Part shown: positions 11,819-23,670 of the stretch, piece after piece
Layout of the letters: each line of letters opens with the position of its first letter
Numbering within the stretch: the first letter of the stretch is position 1
Assembly (NCBI GenBank): GCA_023313575.1
Contig: JAJTTP010000028.1
Location: forward strand, 186,001 to 250,000
From: Eutypella sp. D-1
Taxonomy: Eukaryota > Ascomycota > Sordariomycetes > Xylariales > Diatrypaceae
Direction of reading: 5' to 3'
Length of the DNA stretch: 64,000 nt
Program-made: the position numbers and the translations under genes
The notes under the pieces: model-generated
What the model was told of the DNA's origin: nothing
Database searches by the model: none
What the model saw: only the letters and a program-made list of their open reading frames with translations

Positions 11819-13484
11819 GTACTTCTTCTTCCCACCGTCTAGAGTAATTGAATCTTCAAGTTAATCAAGTCATATACTCCATTTCAACATCTGGAGAGCT
11901 GAATCTCAGGTCAGTCAAGTAACAGAATCCATTTCAAGGCGGGGAGGGAACCTAAGAGAGTAAGACTCGACCCAAGGTATCATGTCGTTACCTTTGATCG
12001 GGGCCTAGGTTCGGTTCATACGGGATTGCCACTAATGCGCAAAACTCGTCCTACTCGAAACGAAACATATCGAGGCTTGCCTATGGGTGCCAAGTCGGAT
12101 ATTAGGTCAAGGCTGAAGTCTCGGCGCGAGCCTCTGGCGGGAGCTATCAGGAGGCATTAACAGCGGTTAGTAGAATTATGGCTGCCTTTAGGGCTTAATT
12201 TGCTGTGAGGAACCAACTGGCGCTGGTGAACCTGAATGAACTACACTGTAAAAAACCGAAAATCAATTCAAACAATTGGAACGGGCCACCGTAGACCTTC
12301 ATAAATGACTTGGCCTACCGCGGCATGGATGCGCCTGCTTACCGGGAAAATGCGCCGTTCGGACATGTTGAGATGTATGAGATCGGACATCCGACAACAC
12401 GGACAGGAGCATGAACATAAAATTGACCGCGTCTTCATCGCCTGTACTTGTATGGCGACTAAGAACCTGGCTGCCTATTTGTAAAGCCGTGTCCAGGATA
12501 AGGAAAAGCTTATGCGCTGCCGATCTTACATACTGACCAAAGGGCAATCGCATGGGTTATTAGATCATTTCCTAAAAAAAAAAGCGTTTTGTCGAAAAAT
12601 AGGCAGGCTTCTTCAATCATGGTATTTAAGAAGTGGGGTTAAGTCTCCAGCACTGGGCGCGCTGCTGTCTCGTACACGCTTTAAGTCAGCTTCGCCGATA
12701 CCGTCCGTCATGTCTAACGTTATGTCGTAAGCAGTGCATCCAGAATGACGTTTCTTCAGCCAATCTGGAAATTCAGACCGCTGCTTCTTTTATGCGCTTT
12801 GAAAGTAATTGAAAAAGGTTTTAAAAAGGGGCGCGTAATACCCAGGTTGTTAAGGATATGTCGTGGATTACCTACTACCTACGAATTCATTTTTACCCGT
12901 AGGTTGCGTCAGCTTTTTTTTAAGTGGGGGAGGGGGGTTAAACCTTACAGGTACCCAGTAAGATCTCTTAGCGCATGCATAGGCGACCGTGGGTAAAGAT
13001 TTGGTAGGTGTGTATTTACGTGGAAAAATAAACCCTAAAAAGAAATTCTAATACCCACAGGTAAAAAGAGAAATGGGAGAACATTAAATGGAAACCGCAA
13101 GGTGGTCAATGCATTAACAGTCTTATTACGCGCCTTGATATGAGAATTAAAAAAGCCCGACCCTGCCGTCGCTGGAATTATAGTATAAGCAGGTTTAAGA
13201 AAAGCCCGATGCTCCCGATTACATCACTTCCACTGTGGCAGTTAGCATCGACCGTGCAAATTATTACTTCATCAGGTTTGCTCTTACTTCCCGTCAAATT
13301 GATCATTTTAAAAACCATCACCCTGAATGCGGCCAGGTAGAGCTGGAACGGCGTGCATCTTTACGTCTTCGCCGCCAAATTGATCCACTCCTGCAACCCT
13401 GGCTCTGACCGTGTTATCACTTAATACACCTTGAACTTCCTTATGAAGACCTTGGAGCTGGCCAGCTGTCATACGGAGGGACCC
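11819..13484. other. No gene recognised
   Basis: Stops are dense in all frames and no motif is visible. At about 11,850-11,940 an imperfect tandem duplication occurs: two similar roughly 45-base segments contain 'CATTTCAA' and 'TCAAGT.A'. Reading into 13,350-13,480 gives a short protein-like forward stretch (LPYEDLGAGQLSYGG) next to the LTR-like repeat, so a retroelement relic is possible. Confidence 0.3.
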
Positions 13485-13681
13485 TGTTGGCCAGGACCCC
13501 TGTCAATCACGTGATAACGGTCGGGTATATCAATTGGGCCTGTGCGGGGTTGGGAGATGTCTCCTCTTTCCCTTCTTTTCCTTCTTTTTCCAAGGACCTT
13601 GGGACCATAACCGTTTATTATCAAATGAATAGTATCAAAGAATACAGATATTCCAAGCCGGGACAGCCCCCCCTTGTGACA
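13485..13681 (+). repeat. LTR-like sequence (possible solo LTR)
   Basis: The segment begins TGTTGG and ends TTGTGACA. It carries a CACGTGAT palindromic core near its start, a TATA-like GGGTATATCAA and a pyrimidine-rich CCTTCTTTTCCTTC tract, which is the usual make-up of fungal LTRs. No target-site duplication was found and no second copy is in the window, so the limits are provisional. Confidence 0.3.
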
Positions 13682-14929
13682 CCAGCTGAAAAGAGACTAA
13701 GAAGGTGGCCCAACTTGAAGCTCCGTTACGTGCAGAGTTGGGCCATTCATCTTCCTTTCCAGCTGCTGGTGTAAATCATGGTTAGTGAAGAAAGATAGAG
13801 TTAAAAAGGGTTGCTGAATTGTATGAAAGGACAGTACATAGCTGATTAGCAGTTCAGTAGAAATAGCCTTTTACATCTTAAGTGGCTCCTTCTTAATTCG
13901 TACTTACCTTATTTAGTAAGAAGGGTGGCTCCAGAGGCGGGAGCACCCGCCGCTAATATCTTAGCTTGCTGTCTAGCTTACTTTTTTTCCAAATGCCACG
14001 TGCTAGTAGCCGAGAAGTCGGAAATCGTTCTGTTAAGGTAGCACTAAGGTGCGCTGTAACCATGCAATGCAATGCAAACAGGTTCCCAAACCATAAACAA
14101 CGTTTTTAAAACTTGTCTTTCATCGTCGCGAATTCTCCGGATACCGATGGCTATTGAAACATTAGGAGTGAATTCTTTACCTCTTTACAATCTAGCCCGT
14201 TCCTTTCCGAGTTCGTGCACCCTTTGTTTTTAAGATGTCGTCCTTAGTTAGCATCGTTCGGCGCTGATCCGGTATTTACGGCCACCCCGCCTGGATTTGG
14301 TAGGTATCGCCGCACGGCTTCAACTTGTACTCGCGCTGTCCCGGTGGTACGCTCATAACTAACGGGAGCCGAGGCCATAACGGGCACCTGATGATGCTTA
14401 CCGGGAACTTGGGACGGATGAGCACTGCAGAAGCCGTGCGGTAAGAAGCTAGGGATCCTGGATGGTTCGTTACTTGTACAGTCTGCTCGTGCTAACTGCG
14501 ATCAGGGATGCATCAAGGCATGGCGAGAGGCGGCCTTCGGATGACCGCCTTGGAGAAGCGATGTCTGGGTTACGCATTAACCGACTCGGTTAAGGTGGAT
14601 GGATTACCTATTAAGTACTTAAAAACCCCCACTGCGAGGGAGGGGGGGGGGGTAGTAACGCATAAGGATATGGATGGGCAATAAAACGGTTAATGGGTGG
14701 ATGGGTAATTTAAGGCCTAGGCCTAGTCTGTATGTCTATCAATCTATCATCACGAAATAAAACAACATGACACACATTATGTAGAAGCAAACGGGAAATC
14801 TATTTTTTTTTCAAGTCTAATGAGGTGCCTTATGATATGGCATACTGAACTGTAATCATCACTAAACTGGTTGTAAGAAGTAAAAAAAATCCATATTTCT
14901 CTCTTTTTTAGTTATTTATCGTCCACGTT
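13682..14929. other. No gene recognised
   Basis: Nothing recognisable. There are short homopolymer tracts (run of G at about 14,642-14,652; runs of T near 14,803 and 14,900) and stops in all frames. Confidence 0.35.
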
Positions 14930-15608
14930 CGCTGCTGGGCCATTACCCGGACAAGAGCTTATCCGTCTTCTAGTTTAGCATTGCTCTCGCTAGTGACGGT
15001 GGCGGCGATGCCGGCTTGACCTGCTCGAACTACGGTGGCGCGTGGATGACCTATGTGAGTAGCTCCTGGCCCATTTAACGAGTGGCGTCTCGAGTGTCGG
15101 GCGACTCGCGGCTTTGGTCGCTGCGTTGGGCCGGGACAAACTCCTGCGGGTCGGTGCCGCCTATAAGCGGTTGCGGCAGACCCGCGACGGCGTTTCTCCG
15201 GCGCGGGACGGGTCGCCCCGCGGGCTCGTCGTCTGCCCTAGGCAGTTGATTGATTTTTTCTCCCGCATTAAACGGGTCGATGAAGCTTGGTTGGTCGTCG
15301 ATGCTGTATTGGTCCGACGGATAACCGCTAGCATCTTCATCAGCTGATCGTACTTGGCTGTGTGTCCGGCTCTGGCTCTGGCTATCCTTCCAGCCTTCTC
15401 TCCGTTCTTCCGTCTTCGTTTCTCTTCGACTTCCACTTCGCTTCACACTCTGAGTCTGGGGGATCTCATCACGAACCTCTGCGCCATAATCACCCGGTAT
15501 ATCTTGGAAACCCTGCGGGTCCGGCGCGATATCGGCTGAGCGGCGACCTGACGATCGCTTATCCTTTTGGTCGTCATTGTTGGACGAAAGCTTGTTGAAA
15601 TTCTCCAT
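14930..15608 (-). pseudogene. Degenerate disordered, SR-rich protein
   Basis: The reverse frame from 15608 is open for 177 codons and encodes a very charged, low-complexity protein (SGSRRETKTEERREGW, DEDASGYPSDQYSIDD). It has almost no hydrophobic residues, so it should be intrinsically disordered. Past the TGA at 15,075-15,077 the same frame continues as an Arg/Ser-rich tail (SYSHRSSTRHRSSSSRSSRH) before further stops, which suggests the original protein had an SR-type C-terminus. No domain recognised. SR tails occur in splicing factors and in viral nucleic-acid-binding proteins; the sequence does not choose between them. Confidence 0.4.
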
Positions 15609-15979
15609 ATCTGCTAGCTTGGCTTGGAAGATTCTTAGTTTCAGTTGAATAGCTTTTCTTTGTGACTGCGGGTTTTTGTGCGAATTTAAGTCTTTATCTG
15701 TTTTTAAGACACGCCCTTCACAAAAGGCGTTCTTTTATTTATAGCTATATCAAACAAGGCCATACTTTATGGTACGTACAGGCACAACATTGTGTGTCTC
15801 TGAACATCGACCGCGTTTTAGGGAATCAACAATGGATCTATAACGGGCCCTCTGAGGCGGTTGCCAGCAGGCTGTTCGTAACAACAGTCAGGTTGCACTA
15901 ACAGCTTGGAGCTCAAGACCACAAGACAAAGCCAAAAGACTTATATTGATCGAAGCGCGTAGTATTTTCCATCTTAGGT

Positions 15980-16870
15980 GGGATAGAGCTTAATCGGTTC
16001 CGAGAGATGGACTGAGAATGGCAGCTACTGTTTTTAAAAACCCCAGATCTTCGCTCACTTCCAAATGGGAGGCCATCGATTTTCGGCTACGTGTTCGATG
16101 CTCTGTCCGCATGACAAAACTCAGATATGCTATTTCAGCGAAAATACCATGATCGGAATGCACCGGTACCACCTGGCAGAGGGGAGAAAAACCCGGACAA
16201 ATCTCAAAGCTTCACCTAATGGCCTGTCCGGTTTCTTCCCCGTCTGCCAAGTCCGACCCGGACACCTGGAAAGATGAGATCCCGCTACAAAGCATTTGGG
16301 GGATGGTCAGACTCTAAATAAACCCGGAACCACCCGAACTAAGCCAGCCAGATGACGGCGGGCGGACGGAAGCGCAAATGATGGCCAGGATGAAGGGCCG
16401 GTCGCGAGTTTTCGGCGAACGAGACGCTACATAAGCTGCCGGGTGATGAGCATATCTACTAGACGCTTGGATTACATGTACAGGAACTAGGCACGGATTG
16501 ATACGATAAAATATACAGTCACTATGGTCAGGCCAGCCCTGATGTTAAGGCAGCCCCTGATACACCTTGATTGTCTCTTCAAGAAATGCTTTACATCCGA
16601 TACAATTCGGAAGCACGTGAGTGCCTTTGAACCCATTGTCGTCGTATAAGGCACTGGGGAGCTTATTATCCAGCACGATGCGTAATGTCTTCGATAACCC
16701 CTGGTATGGTTCTGGTGAAGACGGTGTCCGTAGGTCTTGGCCATGCCGATACGATTATAGTTCAGTCGCTGGGGATATTATGGGCCATGGCTTCGCGGGT
16801 CGGTTGGAGCGCTGGGAGCACGTATTCGGGCGGGCGGACGCTACGCTGATGGTGACCGCATGGCAGGTCT
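15980..16870 (-). pseudogene. Degenerate hypothetical coding region
   Basis: Reverse-strand reading gives coherent stretches: LRTPSSPEPYQGLSKTLRIV, GTHVLPNCIGCKAFLEETI and, nearer 16,000-16,270, VVPVHSDHGIFAEIAYLSF and SHLEVSEDLGFLKTVAAIL. Scattered stops separate them. No family recognised. Same strand as the SR-rich pseudogene just downstream, so they may have been neighbouring genes of one element. Confidence 0.35.
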
Positions 16871-17127
16871 AGTTCGCGGCACGAACACCTATTAAAACGC
16901 TTGCCTGATGTGTTAGCGCATATACCGATTTGACTCCGATATTAGTATAAGTTGAGCGGAAGTGGAGAGCCTAGGTGTCGGCGTTTCTGTTGAAATGGAG
17001 TATACGACTTGATTGACTTGAAGATCCAGCTGCTCTAGATGGAGGGAAGATGTCGTTTCTATACATTTGACAATGTATCAGTCTTGACCCGAACTTCAAC
17101 AGTTTCGGCGGTTTAACAGCGGGTATG

Positions 17128-17300
17128 ACGCTTTATGATGAGTTGGCTTTACAGGAGGTTACCTGATAATATCGTCATCGTCAGTGCCATCTCCGTCTTC
17201 ATTAATGCCAAGGGACGCGACTTGGTCGCCGTCGCCGTCGTCATCGTCAATGTAAAGCTGCACTGTCTTATTGTACCGAGTTGTAGGTGCGGAGGAACTC
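17128..17300 (-). pseudogene. Degenerate acidic coding fragment
   Basis: A reverse frame reads as an Asp-rich stretch (TVQLYIDDDDGDGDQVASL, INEDGDGTDDDDI). The forward-strand ORF here is its shadow. Acidic tracts recur at 9.1, 17.2 and 18.4 kb and may mark relatives within the same dead element. No function can be assigned. Confidence 0.3.
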
Positions 17301-18059
17301 CCAGCATCTTATGCTGGTCGAGTTAGCAGTTGCGCTAAGCTGTATCGCATATGTCGATACTCCTAAGCTGTGCTATTCTGACATAAGTTATGCCGGAGAT
17401 CGTTATGCCGCTCTAGAGTCACTTTATAAGGCCGTAACCGAGACGTAGCCCTTGACCATCTGCTTTTCGTGTCTTAATTTTGACATCTTCGGGCGCGAAG
17501 TGACCTTCAAGCCGGGAAAGCCGTCTACCGAACCCTCATTTAAAGGTGCTTACATTTAATGCTATTCAAAGTGGCATAAAGCATGGTTTGGTCGAGGCAC
17601 GTATGCCTGGTCAGCGGGAAGGGTTACGTAAGGTTTAGAGAAAGCGGCGAGCTAACCATGAAAAAATAAACTTGCCGACCCAACCTCGGGACAGGGACGC
17701 CACAGATGCGGAGGATCTGCGGCAAGAGAACCTTCAACTTCATGTCGCCCTCGCTGATCAAGGACTCGGGATAATCGCGGGTGGCCACGGCCACGGCCGC
17801 CTTCATTACCGGTTGTGCCAGCTGTGTTAGACCCTGTTCCCATCCATCAATCGATCATTAGGATGATCCAGGAGTATACTCACCTGCTCGAGGATCGAGC
17901 CGTTACTATCGCGGCTCTTATCACGACCAGGGGAACTGTGGCCGTCGTCCTTTTCGGCATCTTTTTACGTTCCGACACCATGGCCTGGGTGGCTCGAGTC
18001 ACCGACATCCTTACGAGCTCTACTCTATCAGACGACACTGTCTTAAAGACTCTTCCGAG

Positions 18060-19069
18060 GACTACAGGTTCACAGATGCAGGCAAATGGTCCTATCTTCG
18101 AGCCCGTTTCTTGAAGGATTCTCAGTTCCAAGACTTCGACTCCGACGAAGCCTAACTTCAAAGTGACAGCTGGATTATGACCGCCTACGAACTAGCCGCC
18201 GTCTGAAGCATTGAATTGGCCGAACACGAAAAGTATGACTTTGCTTAACTTACCGATAATAAGATCGACACTTTGGGCAAGACTGTTATTAATTTATTTA
18301 CCAAAATCAGTCGTGTAATGGACTTAGTCACTAACCGTGATACAATCTTCGATCATATTGAGGATTATCTCCGAACCAATAACCTCACAGTCACAGCAAC
18401 TCGGCGCGATGATGACGATGATGATGACGATGACGATGGCGGTCATCGTCCTGTTCCTGTTCGCACATGTCGACGTCGCGATTCCGACAACGGTGACGAT
18501 CAAAATGAAGGGATAGGGATAGCTGGGCAAAAGATGTTGTATTGGTCAAGGTTTAGCGCTACAGTATACCACTGTGCGAGATTCCATATCACGACACGAT
18601 CGTAACCAATCTCAACCAACAGCACGAATCGAACCTGACCGATCTCAAGCGGCAACATGAAATTACAGTCCAGAACCTTGAACAGCAGCACTCGGCCGCT
18701 GTCAGTGATTTACGATCGTAACACGATAGCGCCATGAACAACCTTCGCGACGAACATCAAACCATCGTCGCCGACCTTCAAGCTCAATTGGCGACCGTCA
18801 CCGCGGAGAAGACGACGTTGGCCGCTGACCACGCTAAAGCGATCGCAGATGCGGAACAGTTGGCCATTGATGGGACTCGCATGCGACAGGACAGAGACAA
18901 TTACAAAGATCGTTTCAATGCAACTGCAGACTGTTTGCACCGGGTTCAGGCTCACGCGATTAGGCATAGACGCGCGCTGACTCTTACTTATACTACTATT
19001 GCGGCCATGACTACCGCTGTTGGATTGTACCATGGCGGCCCGCCAGCCATGGCCTTCGTGGGACGATAG
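18060..19069 (+). pseudogene. Degenerate coiled-coil protein with C-terminal membrane segment
   Basis: Two forward frames make one broken gene. The first (18,060-18,420) reads through two or three stops as KWSYLRARFLKDSQFQDF, then VINLFTKISRVMDLVTN and an Asp run (GAT/GAC repeats, 18,408-18,440). The second starts near 18,600 and encodes a heptad-patterned coiled coil with repeated Q-Q-H/E-H units (LNQQHESNLTDLKRQHEI), then AQLATVTAEKTTLAADHAKA and a hydrophobic C-terminal segment (ALTLTYTTIAAMTTAVGL). The TAA at 18,719-18,721 sits exactly where the repeat predicts Gln, so CAA-to-TAA explains it. The downstream part alone is an ORF from 18734. Family unknown. Confidence 0.45.
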
Positions 19070-19139
19070 ATACATCATCTCCACGGACGAGCCATCAGGG
19101 TTCACAGCCTCCCGCACCCCGACCTAAGAGAAAATCTAC

Positions 19140-19480
19140 CGCCACGACCTCCCATTTTCATAGCCTTCAATATTGGACCGGTTATCGGTCGATGGGCCAG
19201 CATTGTCGTGAACGAGACGCTTAATACCGACTGGGCGGCTATTGGTGAGCTGCTGCTGGGGATCGCGATAAAGACCGCACCGATGATCTGGGATGTCATG
19301 GATACCCCCATCTGGATTCCCCGACACATCGCTTACCTTTAGGACCTCTTCCTGCACCGCCTGGGTCTCCGTCGGGTGCCCATGCCGTGGTATCGTCGAC
19401 TTCTGGGAATGGGACACTGGGCTCTCCCCTTTCCGCGTTATGATAATCACATCGTGGTTAGGCCGAGTCTGGTGAGAGAA
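19140..19480 (+). pseudogene. Degenerate Trp-rich hydrophobic coding fragment
   Basis: A forward frame reads FIAFNIGPVIGRWASIVVN, WAAIGELLLGIAIKTAPMIW and WIPRHIAYL, a stop, then PMPWYRRLLGMGHWALPF. Several Trp residues and amphipathic stretches suggest a membrane-associated or structural protein. The opposite-strand ORF of 120 codons is less protein-like. No family recognised. It follows the coiled-coil pseudogene on the same strand. Confidence 0.3.
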
Positions 19481-19779
19481 CACGATTCTTGTAAGCAAGC
19501 TAATTACGTAAAGGTCAAGTTAAGATCTATACACGTTATAACCTCTTGCTAAAGACATTTATGTCCCGGATCGGGCTTCTCCAGCGGGTTTTGCGAGAGG
19601 GATAATTATAGCGCGGGATTGTCAGGGCGTGCAATGCCCGGTGCGCTAATTATGGCATCGCTCTTCAGGGCAGCGTCCCCGTGGAAAGCTTCTTTGAGCT
19701 TCATTGGCGCTTTTAGACATGTTTTCACCGAGCTATTTGCGCATCTTTCAAGCTACCTTTCGTTTGCGTTCGGCTATTA

Positions 19780-20140
19780 ACACTTCAGGCGAAACCCGAT
19801 ACGAACCTTTACGTCGGTGGAATCGCAGCCGAAAAGCTCACATTGGCCAAACAAAGCGTTCCACGCGGGAGAAGAAATCGCATCTGTTTAAAGGCAAAAA
19901 TCGATCAAGGAACAGGCTGCGAGCCATCGATACCACAAAGGGCTTTACTAAGCACGATGCATTGGTCGAGGTGGGATCCGGTACAATGGCCAGAACAGCA
20001 AATGGTGCCCGTCATGGGCTGCAGTGAAATAAAACGCGGAAATCATTGTAGGGGCTTTGTTACGCTGTTGATGGCGTTATTAGACGCCCTATTAACACCG
20101 AGCCTGCTTGCTTCCGATTGTCGGGCCATGCTAAACTAAT
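19780..20140 (+). pseudogene. Degenerate coding fragment
   Basis: A forward frame from about 19,810 to 20,139 reads GIAAEKLTLAKQSVPRGRRN, LLSTMHWSRWDPVQWPEQQ and TLLMALLDALLTPSLLA. It has protein-like texture but no motif I can name. Flanks are stop-rich. Confidence 0.25.
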
Positions 20141-21320
20141 GGTCGCGACATACCTGGTCGCGATCGCTTAGGTCTCTTTGTCCGCCTTTGTTTACCGGAA
20201 ACGAGGAGTTGCTAGCCTGAGAGGCCACCTAGCCTAATTTGCAAGACGCGCTGCAGGCCACACCGCTGGGAGAAGCGTGTAAAGGGGATTATGGATGACG
20301 GTACGTGAAAGCCTTACTAAAAGCGCTGTATTATAAGTAACAGCCGACGATCTGCCGGTGCGAGTGCACGCATATTCGTTTGCGCGTGTAGAATATTTGC
20401 CTTCGTAGAGATACTGGCTTGTTGCGGCTAAGAGAGCTTTTAACCAAGGAGTCTAGTGATATGGAACTCGACAGAGGGGCTGAACTTCAGTAGCTGGGCG
20501 TCCCGGCCGGGATGGTCCCGGTCCAGCACCTACAGCCGGGGCTGACTGAAGGGGCGCTTAACCAAGAGGCTGGCTGTTTAGCTTAAAACAGCAGACTATG
20601 ATAAATATAATCCCCTTATAATAACTATAATATGCCTGCAAAAACAACTACGTAAGCGCAGCGGCAACGACGACGAAGTCGACAAATGCGAGGTCGCACG
20701 AAATCGTCTCAGTACCATTTGCGACAAAATCCGGCAAGTGACTATGTGAAGCGCACTGACCACTAGTTATACCGTAATGAGGGCCGGTGGCGCAGCGGAT
20801 ATTTGATCAATTGCCTGCGTATCTCGGTCACCATCGCGATTACCAGGATCACTGGAAATGAATAACCAATATAGATTCGATTTATTCCACTTTATTTTGT
20901 ATAATGGTGTTTACGTATAGAGTGGAATAGACCCTATTTTGCCCATATGACACCTTTTGGCCATGCCTAATACATGGGGCAATGGTGGTAACAGCTCGCT
21001 GAACCGGGTACATGTGGGCGGGGTGGATGAAGTTGAACGTCGAAGACAGCAAGTTCCAGGGCAATGTGTGCCCAAGAACTCGACATATTAGATTCGCTAC
21101 TATTGCCCGTTAGTCTGCGACCTTTCTTCTAAGAGATGCGCTGCCTTGGCCGCTACGGAGACGTACATAGTGCTGGGATAGCCGACCTAAAACTTACCTA
21201 GTGGCCTGCCAAGAATGGGTTAACGGGATCTGACAGACATAAGAACTTATAGCATTCAGTTCTTAGAGTGTGTTGCCTACGACAAGGAGTCCTGCCGCGA
21301 TCATTAATGCGCCGCCTTGA
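20141..21320. other. No gene recognised
   Basis: Stop-dense in all frames; no repeats or RNA genes seen. A GC-rich segment around 20,500-20,560 contains short inverted GGCCGGG/CCCGG units, of unknown meaning. Confidence 0.35.
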
Positions 21321-21339
21321 TGGAGTTAACCGGCGGCAA

Positions 21340-21523
21340 GATACTGGTTTAGCGCATCAGACGAGATCTTGTCGCAGACCGATCGCCGTCTGGCACTCTT
21401 GAAGGACGTCGATTTATGCTTTCATGCCGCCTCGCATATGCGACCGCTGCTGACTCCCCACCATGTCGATTGCATTGAGGATCGACAGGATGTCAACGCT
21501 TGCCACTGCTGTAGCATCGCCAA
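21340..21523 (+). pseudogene. Degenerate coding fragment
   Basis: A forward frame of about 60 codons reads RYWFSASDEILSQTDRRLAL and HAASHMRPLLTPHHVDCI, then ends at TGA within a Cys/His-rich end (DVNACHCCSIAK). The stop may derive from CGA. Family unknown. Confidence 0.25.
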
Positions 21524-21955
21524 GTGAGGCTCTGAGACCTGCCTCCCACTTTTACACTCTGGTTCGATGATTTATTATGGTGGTTATCGTTACCGATATC
21601 ACTGTTCGATCCGGGATTGTACCGGACGTTATTTCCCTATTCCTTGAGGAAAGGGTCGGCGTCGGTGCCGAAGACGGTTCCTAAGATGATTGATTTTCCT
21701 CTTCCTTCTGAGGCTATGCGAAATGCCGTGATTGTATGAATATATAGAGAGAAAGGGCCAGACAGTATGTGTTATGGGGTCCGCGTATCGAGGTAGTTTG
21801 TGAAGAAAAAAAGGGAACCGTAGTCATGGGTGCGGCAAGGTGTGAGAAGAAGAAGAAAACGAGAACTGCCGCGATGGGTAGATATGATGGGAAAGAAGTA
21901 AATAGTACTGTGCCGCCCTTGGGGAACGTGCGCAGTATTGTGGAAGGCGCCGATC

Positions 21956-22390
21956 TCACCGTGTAAAACGCTGCCTGTCGCTCCATGAATCGACGATACG
22001 GACGACTTCTCGTTCCAGGTAGGCACGCAGACCGTCGTTCAATCCATAAAAATCTGCGATATCCTCCGCAAGACGGAGTTGGGCTTCTTGCATCGCAAGA
22101 ACCTCATTTCCGGTGAGCATGGATCGACGCTGGTTCAACAAAGTAGCTGCGCCCGCGTAGTTGTCCTCACAGGCATATTATCTGTCACCATGAGAGGACT
22201 ATACTTACCAGAGTCTGCTGCCTTGAGCCAGACATCCAGCCTCTTGGTTGTACAGCCCCAAGCCAGGTAATCTTGCGTAACAGTTTCGAACAAGCAGTGG
22301 TCCTGAGGAAACTGAAAGATTTCCGACAGTAATTACTATCATCCTGTCTGAAAGACTGAACCGGACGACAGGGTCTGCACCGCAATGCAT
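21956..22390 (-). pseudogene. Fragment of an unidentified gene, possibly spliced
   Basis: Two reverse frames join plausibly across a putative 43-nt intron (GTAAGT at 22,208 to AG at 22,166). Upstream it reads LPGLGLYNQEAGCLAQGSRL and downstream RRSMLTGNEVLAMQEAQLRL, LAEDIADFYGLNDGLRAYL. The downstream part is helical in character; a TPR-like origin is possible but unproven. The intron is at the short limit and its acceptor (GTGAG) is unusual. Confidence 0.25.
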
Positions 22391-22399
22391 GCTTACTAT

Positions 22400-23300
22400 C
22401 CTTATGCAGGTGCTATCATCTTATCTCTAGCTTAGGAGACCATAACACAGAGTATGGAATCCACACATCCCGTGCGCCGTCTATAATTTGCACATATGCC
22501 ATCCAGCTCACTATTCATATACACCACTTTAATCCCGAACGTGAGACTTGATCTAAAGAGTAAAACCCAATCGTTAAGAAGACTACGACACCAAACTACC
22601 TTTTATGAGAAGCAGCGTCCAGGAGGATGGTTTCTACTGATGAATTTCAGCGACAGAATGGTGGTGGCTAGAATATGCTACCAGATTTCTACAGAATAGG
22701 TCATCTAAAGAGACCATTGTGTTGATGTCACGGTCAGCCAAGCCTTGTGAAGTGGGGCTCATATAGGGGTTAGGGTATTGAATGTAGCAGAGCCAGAAAC
22801 CCTAGGCTTAGGGATCGCCTCGGTACATAAGTAGGTGATGTCACCTCAACTTGTATAAAATGCTGATTCTATCCGCTGATGGAATATAATACGGTACGCG
22901 CCATCTCCTCGTGACTGCGATCTGAACGCGATAGTTGCCTACCATGAGTAAGAGAGAAAGCAGCATTATCTTAAGAAAGCAAGATACTATGGCTGTGTGC
23001 CACCCAATGAGAAACACCTATAAACAGACGATTCAGGCCTGGCTTAAGGTTAGGTTAATACTCCACGTAACGATCTGCACCCTCTGACACGGGATATTGT
23101 TATAGTATTTACTGGCATAACAGGGGAACGGAGTATCTCTTAACCTGAGATTTCCTGTAGGATATGTGGTCGTGCTAAGGTAGGGATATTTACGCTAGAT
23201 GCACTAGGAATTCTATAAGGTATTAACCATAAAATCTCGCATGTTAAAGTGAAAAGGTCGATCGATTTTGATCCCGGATCGTCCGTGACGGTGCCCGCGC
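22400..23300. other. No gene recognised
   Basis: Short ORFs only; nothing recognisable. Given the integrase remnant just downstream and the LTR at 24.5 kb, it may be decayed retroelement DNA, but this was not demonstrated. Confidence 0.3.
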
Positions 23301-23670
23301 TTATAGAAAGAATATCAAGGAATCTGTATAGCTGGTGTCAGTGTATCTATAATAGCAATCCCCGTCAGCTATCTGTTTAACTGGAAGAGTACACCTTTGC
23401 CCGCGGATATTCCTCGGGGTGATGTCCAGGGCAAAGTGTCCGTGCCTATCGTGGGCCCAGTCCAGGGCCGCCTGAACCTCCTGTGGAAGGACATAGTACG
23501 ACAATGCTCCATCCCTTTTGACGTACCGGAAATGTCCTCCGTGGACTCAGTAGTGGACGGCTCTCTGACGCACCAGTCGCCTCTTATTAAGTGGCTTACC
23601 TTCCAGGCTTGTAGGATTAAGCAGGAATCGAATCTTTTCCTAGTACCACTTGGTATCACCATAGTCCTGA
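23301..23670 (-). pseudogene. Retroelement integrase zinc-finger remnant
   Basis: A reverse frame reads VHGGHFRYVKRDGALSYYVL, then LPQEVQAALDWAHDRHGHF and DITPRNIRGQ. The H..(R)HGH spacing, followed by a basic R-x-I-R segment and Cys residues further on, resembles the N-terminal HHCC zinc finger of Ty3/gypsy-type integrases ('EAH...GH.G...T...I...YYW'). Stops and frame breaks show it is dead. No flanking LTR pair was found for this fragment. Confidence 0.35.

Noticed and set aside
18405..18440. GAT/GAC run as CRISPR or satellite array
   Set aside because: It is a short Asp-coding triplet repeat in a degenerate gene; no spacers.
22762..22775. GGGGTTAGGG as telomere repeat
   Set aside because: Only one unit; chance occurrence.
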